A stretch of 11,536 nt of DNA from Actinomycetes bacterium (GTDB lineage Bacteria; Actinomycetota; Acidimicrobiia; Spongiisociales; UBA5794), in NCBI GenBank assembly GCA_023336765.1, contig JAMBLL010000036.1, positions 1 to 11,536 on the forward strand, read 5' to 3'. Under the pieces are notes generated by a model, which worked only from the letters and a program-made list of their open reading frames with translations, searched no databases and was not told the origin of the DNA. The position numbers and the translations under genes were made by a program. Of this stretch, positions 1 to 6,943 are shown piece after piece (positions within the stretch are counted from its first letter, which is position 1; each line of letters starts with the position of its first letter).

Positions 1-27
1 CTACACTTGCCCGGTCCGTAGGACATG

Positions 28-33
28 AGGAGG
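28..33 (+). promoter_or_regulatory. Shine-Dalgarno site of the Nfu-like gene
   Basis: AGGAGG lies four bases before the GTG at 38. An in-frame stop (TGA at 26-28) rules out a start further upstream, so the site and the stop together fix the start. A second GTG at 36 is in another frame. Confidence 0.6.
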
Positions 34-37
34 ACGT

Positions 38-340
38 GTGGGACAGCCGATCGTAATCGAGAGCACTGAGGTTGTTGACGGTTCGTTCATCGTGACGATG
101 AACCGGAGCCTGACCAGCCAAGTGGGTGAGGGCTACGATTCGTTGTCGGCTGCGAGCACCGGAGACTCATTCGGTGCCTTGCTCGCGCGCAGGCTATTCG
201 AAGCCGACGATTCGATCGACCGTGTGTACGTTGCGTCGAACACAGTCGTGTTGAAGCACCCGGGCAGCATCGATGACGAGGCGGTTTCGACCTTGTCGAG
301 TGTCATCGAGGATCTGCTCCTGTTCTACCCGAGTGTCTGA
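38..340 (+). CDS. Nfu/NifU N-terminal-like domain small protein
   Basis: A 100-residue soluble protein with no signal peptide or membrane segment. Residues 43-75 (SFGALLARRLFE, then IDRVYVASNTVVLK) resemble the core of the Nfu N-terminal domain, in which a 'sPLA+rLFe...I..V+' helix is followed by a 'vtV.K' strand. The C-terminal helix (residues 79-97) fits the usual end of that domain. In Nfu proteins this domain precedes a CXXC cluster-binding domain. Here no cysteine is present at all, so the protein cannot bind a cluster by itself. It may be a partner or regulatory module of iron-sulfur assembly, but this is inference. The start is GTG, preceded by AGGAGG. The gene converges on the PASTA-VanW gene with a 27-nt gap. 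Family assignment rests on motif resemblance only. Confidence 0.6.
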   Translation: MGQPIVIESTEVVDGSFIVTMNRSLTSQVGEGYDSLSAASTGDSFGALLARRLFEADDSIDRVYVASNTVVLKHPGSIDDEAVSTLSSVIEDLLLFYPSV

Positions 341-367
341 ACGACTGCTCGCGCCCCGAAAGCCCCA

Positions 368-2362
368 TTACCCATCTGAGTCTCCTGCATAACTCCCGAC
401 CGTAAGCGTGATCGTTTCTCCTGGCTTGACGGGCGTTCCTCGCGCCGGGTTCTGGTCGAGCACGATGTTGTCCTTCCCAGGATCGGTCACTCCCTCAAGA
501 GCTTTTGCGACTTTGAGACCCTGATTCGCCAGCGCATCGAGAGCGGCTTCCCAGGTTGATCCGATGACCGAACCAAGCGTGAATGGGCAGTTGACGGGTT
601 CACCCGATACTTCACACGGATTGACGGACCACAACTCAGACAGCGGACGGTATCGCCAGATCAGGTGGAGATCCTCCTCGGTGGAGCCGTCCGGGGAGGT
701 CACGATCCTGTCGACCCTCTGGAGGAATCCATCGATTCCCGAGCGTTCCCTGCGCTGCTGCCCGGGGGCAATGTCCGGATCGGCCACGTACTCCTTCTCG
801 AAGGCGACGATGTCCTCCTTGTCGTGCGTGTCCGACTCGCACTCAAGCCCGCCGTTGAACCCGTAGATCCGCACACTGACCGACTCACCGCTGTACCACG
901 AGCGGATTACCACCGGGAAGTCTGTGTTGTTGCGGAACTTGACGTCGGGACCGGGAACACCAAGTGTTGCCTCACGTCCTCGTGGGTACCTCGTGAAGTA
1001 GAGAGAGTGAGGCTGATGCTCGACGTCTTCGAGGCATGAGAAGAACGCGGCGTTGAACAGTGTCGTTGCGAACTGGCTCACCCCTCCGCCGATATTGGCC
1101 GGATGGTCACAGCAGTATGGTGCACCGTTGATGATCGCAGGTGCTGCGACGTAGCCGTCGGCCTCGACCCGCTGCCCAACGTGGTCATTGATGGAGAAGA
1201 CCTCACCGGCGAGTACCACGGTCCCATCTACATCGTCGGACATCCGTTGGATGTTGAGCGTTCGATCCTGACCCTGGGTGTACTTCGTTGAGAAGCCACC
1301 AAGTTTCGTCATCGTTGTGAACGCCGTCGCCTCCTGGGTGGTCAGCTTTGGTCGGGCACCGACAACGACAGGGAAGACTCCGGTCCCTGACCCGAGTGCC
1401 GCACTCTTGAGTTCGGTCAGCAGGGTCTCGATGTCGAGCACGACACCGCTGCGGCCGGGGATGACGGTGTACTCACCTGTATTGAGGTCGATGTCGAATC
1501 GTGCATCGATGGGCGAGATCTCGAACTCTCTGCGGAGGGGTTCGAGGATGTCGAGTACAGCGTCTCTGTCGAAGTACACCTCGATACTGTCCGAGGCTGG
1601 GTCGATGGTCGCACGCACCGCTGAAGCGAGTTGACGCTCGGTGAAGGTCATTCGAAACGTCGCGTCGTCAGAACGTAGCGCGACCGGATCGGTGATCATT
1701 TCGCGCACCTGAGCGGCGGCGGCATCGAGCTGATCGTTGGAGAGCGGAGAGCTGGCGTTGACGACGGGAATGAGAGCCGGTGCGGTCCCGACAGTCGACA
1801 TCTTCGATCTGATCAGGGCAGTGCCAGTCTCTCTGTTGACGCCAACGCCTGGCAGTGGGTACCGGGTGATAACCTCGCCATCGTCAACGGTGATTGAACC
1901 ATCGAACGCTGGCCTTTCGACCGCTATCGATTCCCAGATATCGAGTTCAGCCAGGATGACCTCATCGTTGAAGAAGATGGGCAAGGCAACAGCCTCTGTC
2001 GAAATGAACGATGAGAACCATGACTGCACCTTCTCGACGAAAGTGCCAGTACGACGGGCCCGCATAGCCGCGTCAACACCTGCAGGTACGTCAACGTCCA
2101 GTTCGACCGACGCTGGGCTCAGCCTGAACTCGTGCCCGTTGACGGTGAACACGCCAACGCTTGAGAGCAGGGCGTTCTCATGTGCGGACAGGGCAAGAGT
2201 TGCATCGGCTGTGTTGAGTCCACCAACAGCGACTCCGCCAACCGTTACGTTGCGCGCAACGACGTCTGGTGTGGTGGACTGATCCCTGACGTAGGAAACG
2301 GCTCCGAGCAGGAGGATCACTGTTGCGACGGAGGCGAGGATGATTCTCGTGGGCAGCTTCAT
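368..2362 (-). CDS. VanW family secreted protein with C-terminal PASTA domain
   Basis: 664 residues. Residues 8-26 form a hydrophobic N-terminal signal or anchor, so the rest should be extracytoplasmic. Residues about 35-330 look like two putative peptidoglycan-binding repeats of the kind found before VanW domains (the first begins RNVTVGGVAVGGL). A VanW domain covers roughly 362-505. It holds GGGVSQF (425-431), the motif HQPHSLYFTRYPRGREATLG and a following KFRNNT strand. Canonical VanW domains often have Cys where this one has Ser429. Residues about 596-657 form one PASTA domain, a module that in other proteins binds peptidoglycan stem peptides or beta-lactams. Several cysteines could make extracellular disulfides. 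It is the second gene of a pair, 66 nt after its paralogue, and probably co-transcribed. The ATG start has a GGAAG ten bases upstream, inside a heptamer array. VanW function is unknown, and no vanHAX genes are present, so this is not evidence of vancomycin resistance. Confidence 0.9.
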   Translation of the reverse strand: MKLPTRIILASVATVILLLGAVSYVRDQSTTPDVVARNVTVGGVAVGGLNTADATLALSAHENALLSSVGVFTVNGHEFRLSPASVELDVDVPAGVDAAMRARRTGTFVEKVQSWFSSFISTEAVALPIFFNDEVILAELDIWESIAVERPAFDGSITVDDGEVITRYPLPGVGVNRETGTALIRSKMSTVGTAPALIPVVNASSPLSNDQLDAAAAQVREMITDPVALRSDDATFRMTFTERQLASAVRATIDPASDSIEVYFDRDAVLDILEPLRREFEISPIDARFDIDLNTGEYTVIPGRSGVVLDIETLLTELKSAALGSGTGVFPVVVGARPKLTTQEATAFTTMTKLGGFSTKYTQGQDRTLNIQRMSDDVDGTVVLAGEVFSINDHVGQRVEADGYVAAPAIINGAPYCCDHPANIGGGVSQFATTLFNAAFFSCLEDVEHQPHSLYFTRYPRGREATLGVPGPDVKFRNNTDFPVVIRSWYSGESVSVRIYGFNGGLECESDTHDKEDIVAFEKEYVADPDIAPGQQRRERSGIDGFLQRVDRIVTSPDGSTEEDLHLIWRYRPLSELWSVNPCEVSGEPVNCPFTLGSVIGSTWEAALDALANQGLKVAKALEGVTDPGKDNIVLDQNPARGTPVKPGETITLTVGSYAGDSDG

Positions 2363-2375
2363 TGGGGGACGTCTT

Positions 2376-2403
2376 CCGCTATCCGTTTTCCGTTGTCCGT
2401 ACT
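2376..2403. repeat. Heptamer array, CCGTTTT family (copy 1)
   Basis: Four consecutive 7-bp units start with CCG: CCGCTAT, CCGTTTT, CCGTTGT, CCGTACT. The array fills much of the 66-nt gap between the two vanW genes, and its edge provides the GGAAG in front of the downstream start codon. A 19-base stretch (2382-2400) matches the array at 4590-4608 in the same orientation with one mismatch. Confidence 0.7.
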
Positions 2404-2428
2404 TCAGGAACGGTAACGGTGTACCGAA

Positions 2429-4435
2429 TCAGCCGTCGTCTCCTCCACCTTCGGCCGCCGTGGTGGTCGTCGTGTCAGGCGGTGCATCCGTGGTGGGTGG
2501 TGCCTCAGTTGGTGGCGGTGCCTCGGTGGTGGGTGGTGCCTCAGTTGGTGGCGGTGCCTCGGTGGTTGGCGGCGTGGTTGTGGTCGGTACGCAGTTCCCG
2601 TTGCCGCCCACCCGCTTGTCGCAAGCGTGCACGAGGATCACGATGCGTTCGCCACGGTAACGCCAGAAGAACGCCTGACGCTTGAGCTCGTTGCCATCGG
2701 CATCGTAGAAGATCCGGGTGTTCGTGACGTTCCAGCCCTCGGTACCTCGGGTGATCCGCTTCTCTTCGCCTGGTGCAACGATCCCTTCTGTGTCCTTGCG
2801 AAAGATCTCCGTGGGTTCGGTAACGCTCGAACGGTCCGAACGGACGGTTCCGCACTTGCCGCCATCACGGTTACCGAAGAACGTGACCGTGACCGACCGT
2901 CCTGTATACGACGTACGGATGATCACAGGTGCTGAAGAATCGTTCCTGAATGCAACGTCTGGATGGGGGAAGCCGAGAGTGGCTTCGCGGCCTTCGGGGT
3001 ACTTTGTGAAGTAGATGCTGTGCGGCTGGTGCGTGACATCTTCGTAACAGCCGAAGTAGATCGTGTTGAAGATCGTGGTCCCGAACTGGCTCACACCACC
3101 ACCGACGTTCACAGGGTCCTCTTCGCATTCGACGACGCCACTGACGATGGCACAGTCGTACAGGAAGCCCTTCTCCAGCGTGCGCTGACCGACGCGTTCG
3201 TTGACGGAGAACGTCTGTCCTGGCATCACGATCGCCTCGTCGACGATATCGGCCATCAGCTGAATGTTCTTTACGCGGTTCGTTCCGGGTGTATACGTCG
3301 TGAACTCTGCAACTTCGTAGAGGTCGCCGTAGGCCTTCGCCTCGTCGGTGGTGAGCCTTGGTTCCTTGTCAAGACTCATTGCCAAGAGTCCGGTTCCGTC
3401 GCTGAAGGCAGCTTGTTCGACCTCGAGGACGATAGCGTCCTCATCAAGGAGGGTTCCGTTTGAGCCTGCGACCAGCCAGATGGCGTCGTCGTTGGGGAGG
3501 CCGCTCGTCCCTGGAACTCTTCTCGGATCGGTGATCCTGTAATTCTCATCCCAGTTCTCGAAATCATCGACGACGACCGTTTCCCAGTACGCGCTTATGG
3601 CGTCGGTCTCGAGATCATGACGTGCCGCTTCGACCAGAGGTCTGAACACGTCTGTGTCCATGGTGGTTTCGATGGTGTCGGCGGCCACGGTGATGGTGAG
3701 TGATTGAGCGAGATCAGCTGATGCAACGTTGAACGTGGCTTCGTACTCAACGTTGGTGAGCACGACCCCTCTCTGGATGAGTGCATTCGCATCGTCGGCG
3801 GCCGCCTCAAGCTGTGCCCGGGTGTGCGAGGGTGTTGACGTAGAAGTCGGTAGGCCGATGACATCGATCGCACCAGAGATGAGAGCAGCCTCGATCAGGC
3901 TTGTAGAAACTGCGCGCTCGATCATCTCCCCGTTTTCAGGAGGTTCGACGACAGCCACGTCATTGACGATCTGGATCGAACCCTCGAAGGCCGGGTTCGT
4001 GATCGCAGCGAGTTCCCACTCCCTCACCTTGTCATCCAGGAGGTCATAGTCGAGCGTTGCCTCGACAGTGATGTTGGTTTCAGATGTCCACGCCGTGAAC
4101 CAGTCCGTGATCCCACCCTTGTTGTGGTTCATGGCGGTGGCGACGGCTTCGTCTGTGTTGAACGTCATGTCCACGTCAGCCGGTTCGAGCGGGAACCGTA
4201 GACCGTTGACCTCCACCGTCACGGTGTTCGACAGGATCGCGTTCGTGTACTTATCGACTGTTGCTTGGGTCTCGGCCTGGGTCATGCGGGAAACATCGAT
4301 GCCCTCGATTGTCACATTCCGAGAGACCTTGTCCGATGCTGCGGCACTATCGACGAAGTACACGGTGAGCGGGAGCATGAGAATGAGGAGAGGCGCGAGT
4401 ATCAATACGAATATTCTGGTTTTGGGCGTTGCCAT
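2429..4435 (-). CDS. VanW family secreted protein with Pro/Thr-rich tail
   Basis: 668 residues from the chosen ATG at 4435. Residues 6-28 are a hydrophobic signal or anchor (VLILAPLLILMLPLTVYFV). Residues about 36-370 form peptidoglycan-binding-type repeats (the first begins RNVTIEGIDVS). A VanW domain at roughly 380-525 holds GGGVSQF (445-451), HQPHSIYFTKYPEGREATLG and AFRNDS. Residues about 616-668 are a low-complexity Thr/Pro/Glu/Ala tail encoded by a 36-bp tandem repeat, ending in an acidic Gly/Asp tip. Such tails usually act as flexible, cell-wall-spanning linkers. It is a paralogue of the next gene, with a Pro/Thr tail in place of a PASTA domain. The frame is open up to a GTG at 4513, but the extra 26 residues are polar and would push the signal segment inward. 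GGAG sits five bases before the 4435 ATG. The role is cell-wall associated; the exact function is unknown. Confidence 0.88.
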   Translation of the reverse strand: MATPKTRIFVLILAPLLILMLPLTVYFVDSAAASDKVSRNVTIEGIDVSRMTQAETQATVDKYTNAILSNTVTVEVNGLRFPLEPADVDMTFNTDEAVATAMNHNKGGITDWFTAWTSETNITVEATLDYDLLDDKVREWELAAITNPAFEGSIQIVNDVAVVEPPENGEMIERAVSTSLIEAALISGAIDVIGLPTSTSTPSHTRAQLEAAADDANALIQRGVVLTNVEYEATFNVASADLAQSLTITVAADTIETTMDTDVFRPLVEAARHDLETDAISAYWETVVVDDFENWDENYRITDPRRVPGTSGLPNDDAIWLVAGSNGTLLDEDAIVLEVEQAAFSDGTGLLAMSLDKEPRLTTDEAKAYGDLYEVAEFTTYTPGTNRVKNIQLMADIVDEAIVMPGQTFSVNERVGQRTLEKGFLYDCAIVSGVVECEEDPVNVGGGVSQFGTTIFNTIYFGCYEDVTHQPHSIYFTKYPEGREATLGFPHPDVAFRNDSSAPVIIRTSYTGRSVTVTFFGNRDGGKCGTVRSDRSSVTEPTEIFRKDTEGIVAPGEEKRITRGTEGWNVTNTRIFYDADGNELKRQAFFWRYRGERIVILVHACDKRVGGNGNCVPTTTTPPTTEAPPPTEAPPTTEAPPPTEAPPTTDAPPDTTTTTAAEGGGDDG
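2490..2572. repeat. 36-bp coding tandem repeat in the VanW tail
   Basis: Two exact 36-bp units (2490-2525 and 2526-2561) are followed by a partial third. Each encodes 12 residues of the pattern TTEAPPPTEAPP. Exact identity at the nucleotide level, including third positions, suggests recent slippage or unequal recombination, so copy number may vary between strains. Confidence 0.85.
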
Positions 4436-4439
4436 CAGC

Positions 4440-4443
4440 ACTC
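4440..4443 (-). promoter_or_regulatory. Shine-Dalgarno site deciding the first vanW start
   Basis: Read on the minus strand, GTGGAG precedes the ATG at 4435, with GGAG about five bases away. The GTG at 4513 has a less plausible N-terminus. The site therefore favours a start directly before the signal sequence. Confidence 0.5.
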
Positions 4444-4541
4444 CACGCATCAAGTGGTTGGGGTTCGCCCAAGCATAGGAATAGGTTTCAGATAGCTGTT
4501 CGTTTCTAGCCACGATGAAGGAAATTTTGTGGATCGGATAT

Positions 4542-4576
4542 CAGACTCGAGACATCAGGCGAAGGAGTTGAGTCTG
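4542..4576. promoter_or_regulatory. Inverted repeat, possible operator
   Basis: CAGACTC (4542-4548) and GAGTCTG (4570-4576) are perfect inverted 7-mers separated by 21 bases, upstream of the vanW pair. The arms are short and the spacer long, so a chance match is quite possible. Confidence 0.25.
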
Positions 4577-4590
4577 TGAGCCGATGTTTT

Positions 4591-4618
4591 CCGTTTTCCG
4601 TTCTCCGTTTTCCGCATG
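4591..4618. repeat. Heptamer array, CCGTTTT family (copy 2)
   Basis: Units are CCGTTTT, CCGTTCT, CCGTTTT and CCGCATG, preceded by a partial TTT. The array lies upstream of the first vanW gene, in the same orientation as the array in front of the second vanW gene. Confidence 0.75.
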
Positions 4619-4640
4619 AAGCCGAGATGCCGGGATTCTG

Positions 4641-4668
4641 ACTGTCAACTGTCAACTGTGAACTGCCC
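4641..4668. repeat. Heptamer array, ACTGTCA family
   Basis: Units are ACTGTCA, ACTGTCA, ACTGTGA and ACTGCCC. The array begins 22 bases after the CCGTTTT array and has no sequence in common with it apart from the 7-bp period. On the minus strand it spells TTGACA twice at 7-base intervals. Confidence 0.75.
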
Positions 4669-4755
4669 AACCCGCACTATCTATCTGCGCGTCCTCTCTC
4701 ATTGTCGCTCTTCGGTCCCTCTACGCCCGGCGCTCAGCTACCGTCCTGACTCACC

Positions 4756-5607
4756 ATGTCACGTACGATCCTGTCTCTCCACGCCCACCCTGACGATGAA
4801 TCGTCCAAGGGCGCTGGAACGGTGGCAAAACTCATTGACGAGGGTGCCAGGGCTGTGCTCGTGACTGCCACCGGGGGTGAGGCCGGGGAGATTCTGAACC
4901 CGGCGATGGACAGGCCAGAAGTGGTCAACAGGTTGGCCGAGGTTCGCGCCGGGGAACTGGCTCAGGCGGCCAAGATCATCGGGTACAGCACTGTGGAAAT
5001 GCTTGGATATCGGGACTCCGGGATGCCAGAGTCGCCGGACAACGCACGTCGGGAGGCGTTCTGTAACCAGGACCTCGAGGACGTGCTTGAGAGGGTTGTC
5101 GAGATAGTCCGCCGCGAGCGTCCATCGGTTGTTCTTGGATATGACGACCATGAGTTCTATCCGCACCCTGACCATCTGCGGGTCCATGACCTGACTGTCC
5201 AGATAGCGGACGCAGCGGCGGATCCACACAGGTTCCCTGATGCTGGCGACCCCTGGACGATTTCGAAGGTATACGCACCGGTATTCACCAGTGAGCGTAT
5301 TACGGCGCTGCATCAGGCGATGCTCGAACACACGGGCGAGTCGCCGTTTGCCGGGTGGCTCGACCGGCTCGACAGGTACGCCGTACCAGAGCGACGTACG
5401 ATGCGTTGTGACGTCACGGGGTACGTTGATCAGGGCCGCGAAGCGTTACGCGCTCACAGGACGCAGGTAGACCCGGATGGCTTCTGGTTCAAGGTGCCCA
5501 CAACGGTCGTGGAGTCGGTGTACCCGTGGGAGGACTTTGAACTCATCCATACGAACGTGCCGTGGACCGAGGGCGAAGCCGATCTGTTCACGGGCATAGA
5601 CCGGTGA
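4756..5607 (+). CDS. mca: Mycothiol S-conjugate amidase (Mca)
   Basis: A 283-residue PIG-L/LmbE-family deacetylase, close to the length of known Mca proteins. Mca cleaves the amide bond of mycothiol S-conjugates, releasing a mercapturic acid for export and glucosaminyl-inositol for mycothiol recycling. Residues 9-15 (HAHPDDE) hold the zinc ligands His11 and Asp14 and the likely catalytic base Asp13. HPDH at 137-140 gives the third zinc ligand, His140. The segment TGGEAGEILNPAMD (about 39-52) and the extended C-terminus favour Mca over the related deacetylase MshB, though MshB-like activity cannot be excluded. An in-frame TGA at 4747-4749 means 4756 is the first possible start. No Shine-Dalgarno site is visible there, so translation may be leaderless or weakly initiated. 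It is the first gene of a four-gene operon; the next starts 16 nt later. The protein should be cytoplasmic. Confidence 0.88.
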   Translation: MSRTILSLHAHPDDESSKGAGTVAKLIDEGARAVLVTATGGEAGEILNPAMDRPEVVNRLAEVRAGELAQAAKIIGYSTVEMLGYRDSGMPESPDNARREAFCNQDLEDVLERVVEIVRRERPSVVLGYDDHEFYPHPDHLRVHDLTVQIADAAADPHRFPDAGDPWTISKVYAPVFTSERITALHQAMLEHTGESPFAGWLDRLDRYAVPERRTMRCDVTGYVDQGREALRAHRTQVDPDGFWFKVPTTVVESVYPWEDFELIHTNVPWTEGEADLFTGIDR

Positions 5608-5623
5608 CCGACATGGTGACCCC

Positions 5624-6943
5624 ATGACATCGGTTCAGCTTCCTTCTACCGAGCAGATACGGACCCTGCACTCCGCTCTTGAAGATGTTCCTGTGACCTT
5701 GCTCGATCTGGAGACCGCCAGGGTGCTCGGTGGTGTCTTGTCATCTCTCGATATCGTGGAGCGGGCACGGGCTGATCGCCCGGTTGTTGTCCTCGTTGGT
5801 CCGACCGGTGCGGGCAAGTCGTTTCTGTTCAACGCCATCGTCGGTGCGGACGCATCACCAGAAGGTGCCTTGAGACCGACGACGTCATCGGTCGTCATCG
5901 CCGGAGAACCCACTCTCGGTCTTCGTCAGCAGGTTCCAGACGCAACGGTCCTCCAGAATTTCGATATCGGATTCACGCTCGTGGATATGCCTGCGTGGGA
6001 TGGGACCCCTGAGTCAGCGACTCGCGTACCTGCCGCTGATCTGGTCGTGCTGGTGGTATCGCCCATCCGATACGCAGATGCATCGGTGGCAGCACTGTGG
6101 GCATCTCTGGACCCGGAGCGAACGCTTGTTGTGCTCAACCGAGTCGCAACAACTCGGGAGGAGACCAGCGATCTGCTCGCTTCTGTGTCTGACATGTTCG
6201 GCACGGAACCGTACGTCATCAGCCAGAACGATTCACCAGGATCTGCGATCAGCGATCACATCGCAAACCAGATCCCGATATCAAGGACAGATGTCGTGGC
6301 ATCGATCATGGTCCGATCTGCTGGGACCGGTGCACGCTTTATCGTGCGAGAGGTCACCAGCGCCGCCCCAACGCTGGGAAAGGTCTCGAGTGCAGTCGAT
6401 GGCATCACAGACTGCTCGGCCGATGTTTCACAGTACGACGTACAAGTTTCGTGGGAAGGCACCCGTGACGCCATCATCGAGCGCTTTGCCATCGACGTTC
6501 GCGACAGAGACGACACCATCGTGCGGACATCAGATACGGACCTGGCAGAACGGACCCTCGAGTTGATCGGACCCTGGGCTGATGGTGAGGACATGATTAG
6601 TGACCTCGACACGTGGCATGACCGCTGCATCTCGGCATTCTCGGATGCAGCGACGATTCGGTGGCGGCGATCGAGCACTCGGCAACTGATCGACCGCTTC
6701 TCCTGGAGCACTTCGATCAACCAGGACATCGTTGCCCCGAAGCGGTTCGTACGCGTGCTCGGTGAAAGACTCGATGGGGTGAGAGATCAGATGCGAACGG
6801 ATCTCGAGTCTTTGATCTGTAGCTATCTGGACGCACGTCTTGAGACGTGGCGCTCGACCTTGGACGGTCTTGGTGATTACAAACCCGGCGCACTGGCCTC
6901 GGCTGCTGACGGCTTCGACTCTGTGCGTCCTGGCCGTGACTGA
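5624..6943 (+). CDS. Dynamin-like GTPase A
   Basis: 439 residues. The G domain begins near residue 50. G1/Walker A is GPTGAGKS (59-66), a switch-I-type RPTTSS follows, and G3 is DMPAW (121-125), where the usual Gly after Pro is replaced. The G4 position reads NRVA (172-175), so the Asp that normally reads guanine in (N/T)KxD is missing. GTP specificity may therefore be weak, or may depend on a partner. Residues about 215-439 are mostly polar and charged and likely helical, as in bacterial dynamin-like proteins. No transmembrane segment is visible. The RPTT motif and the tandem arrangement with a second GTPase resemble actinobacterial dynamin-like pairs (DynA/DynB, IniA/IniC), which remodel membranes. 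A GGTGA site lies four bases before the ATG. It is 16 nt after mca and overlaps the next gene by 8 nt, so coupled translation is likely. Confidence 0.75.
   Translation: MTSVQLPSTEQIRTLHSALEDVPVTLLDLETARVLGGVLSSLDIVERARADRPVVVLVGPTGAGKSFLFNAIVGADASPEGALRPTTSSVVIAGEPTLGLRQQVPDATVLQNFDIGFTLVDMPAWDGTPESATRVPAADLVVLVVSPIRYADASVAALWASLDPERTLVVLNRVATTREETSDLLASVSDMFGTEPYVISQNDSPGSAISDHIANQIPISRTDVVASIMVRSAGTGARFIVREVTSAAPTLGKVSSAVDGITDCSADVSQYDVQVSWEGTRDAIIERFAIDVRDRDDTIVRTSDTDLAERTLELIGPWADGEDMISDLDTWHDRCISAFSDAATIRWRRSSTRQLIDRFSWSTSINQDIVAPKRFVRVLGERLDGVRDQMRTDLESLICSYLDARLETWRSTLDGLGDYKPGALASAADGFDSVRPGRD

Larger units (their letters stand above)
4436..4755. other. Divergent intergenic region between vanW pair and mca operon
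   Basis: 320 bases separate the two divergent start codons, so promoters for both units should lie here. I see no gene. Contents are a 7-bp inverted repeat with a 21-base spacer (4542-4548 and 4570-4576), a CCGTTTT heptamer array (4591-4618) and an ACTGTCA heptamer array (4641-4668). No convincing -35/-10 pair is visible on either strand. Minus-strand TTGACA hexamers exist in the second array, but they lack a good -10 partner at 16-18 bases. Confidence 0.6.

Noticed and set aside
368..4435. Vancomycin resistance genes
   Set aside because: VanW alone does not give resistance, no vanH, vanA/B or vanX genes are present, and VanW proteins of this kind are common in non-resistant actinomycetes.
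4436..4513. 26-residue extension of the first VanW protein from a GTG at 4513
   Set aside because: The added residues are polar and precede a clear signal segment, and a Shine-Dalgarno site lies before the ATG at 4435.
4759..5331. Minus-strand 190-residue reading frame opposite mca
   Set aside because: It overlaps the conserved zinc-site codons of mca and shows no protein-family signal.
6840..6935. N-terminal extension of GTPase B from a TTG at 6840
   Set aside because: It would lie inside the GTPase A coding sequence by about 100 bases and does not resemble a protein N-terminus; the GTG at 6936 gives a normal short overlap.
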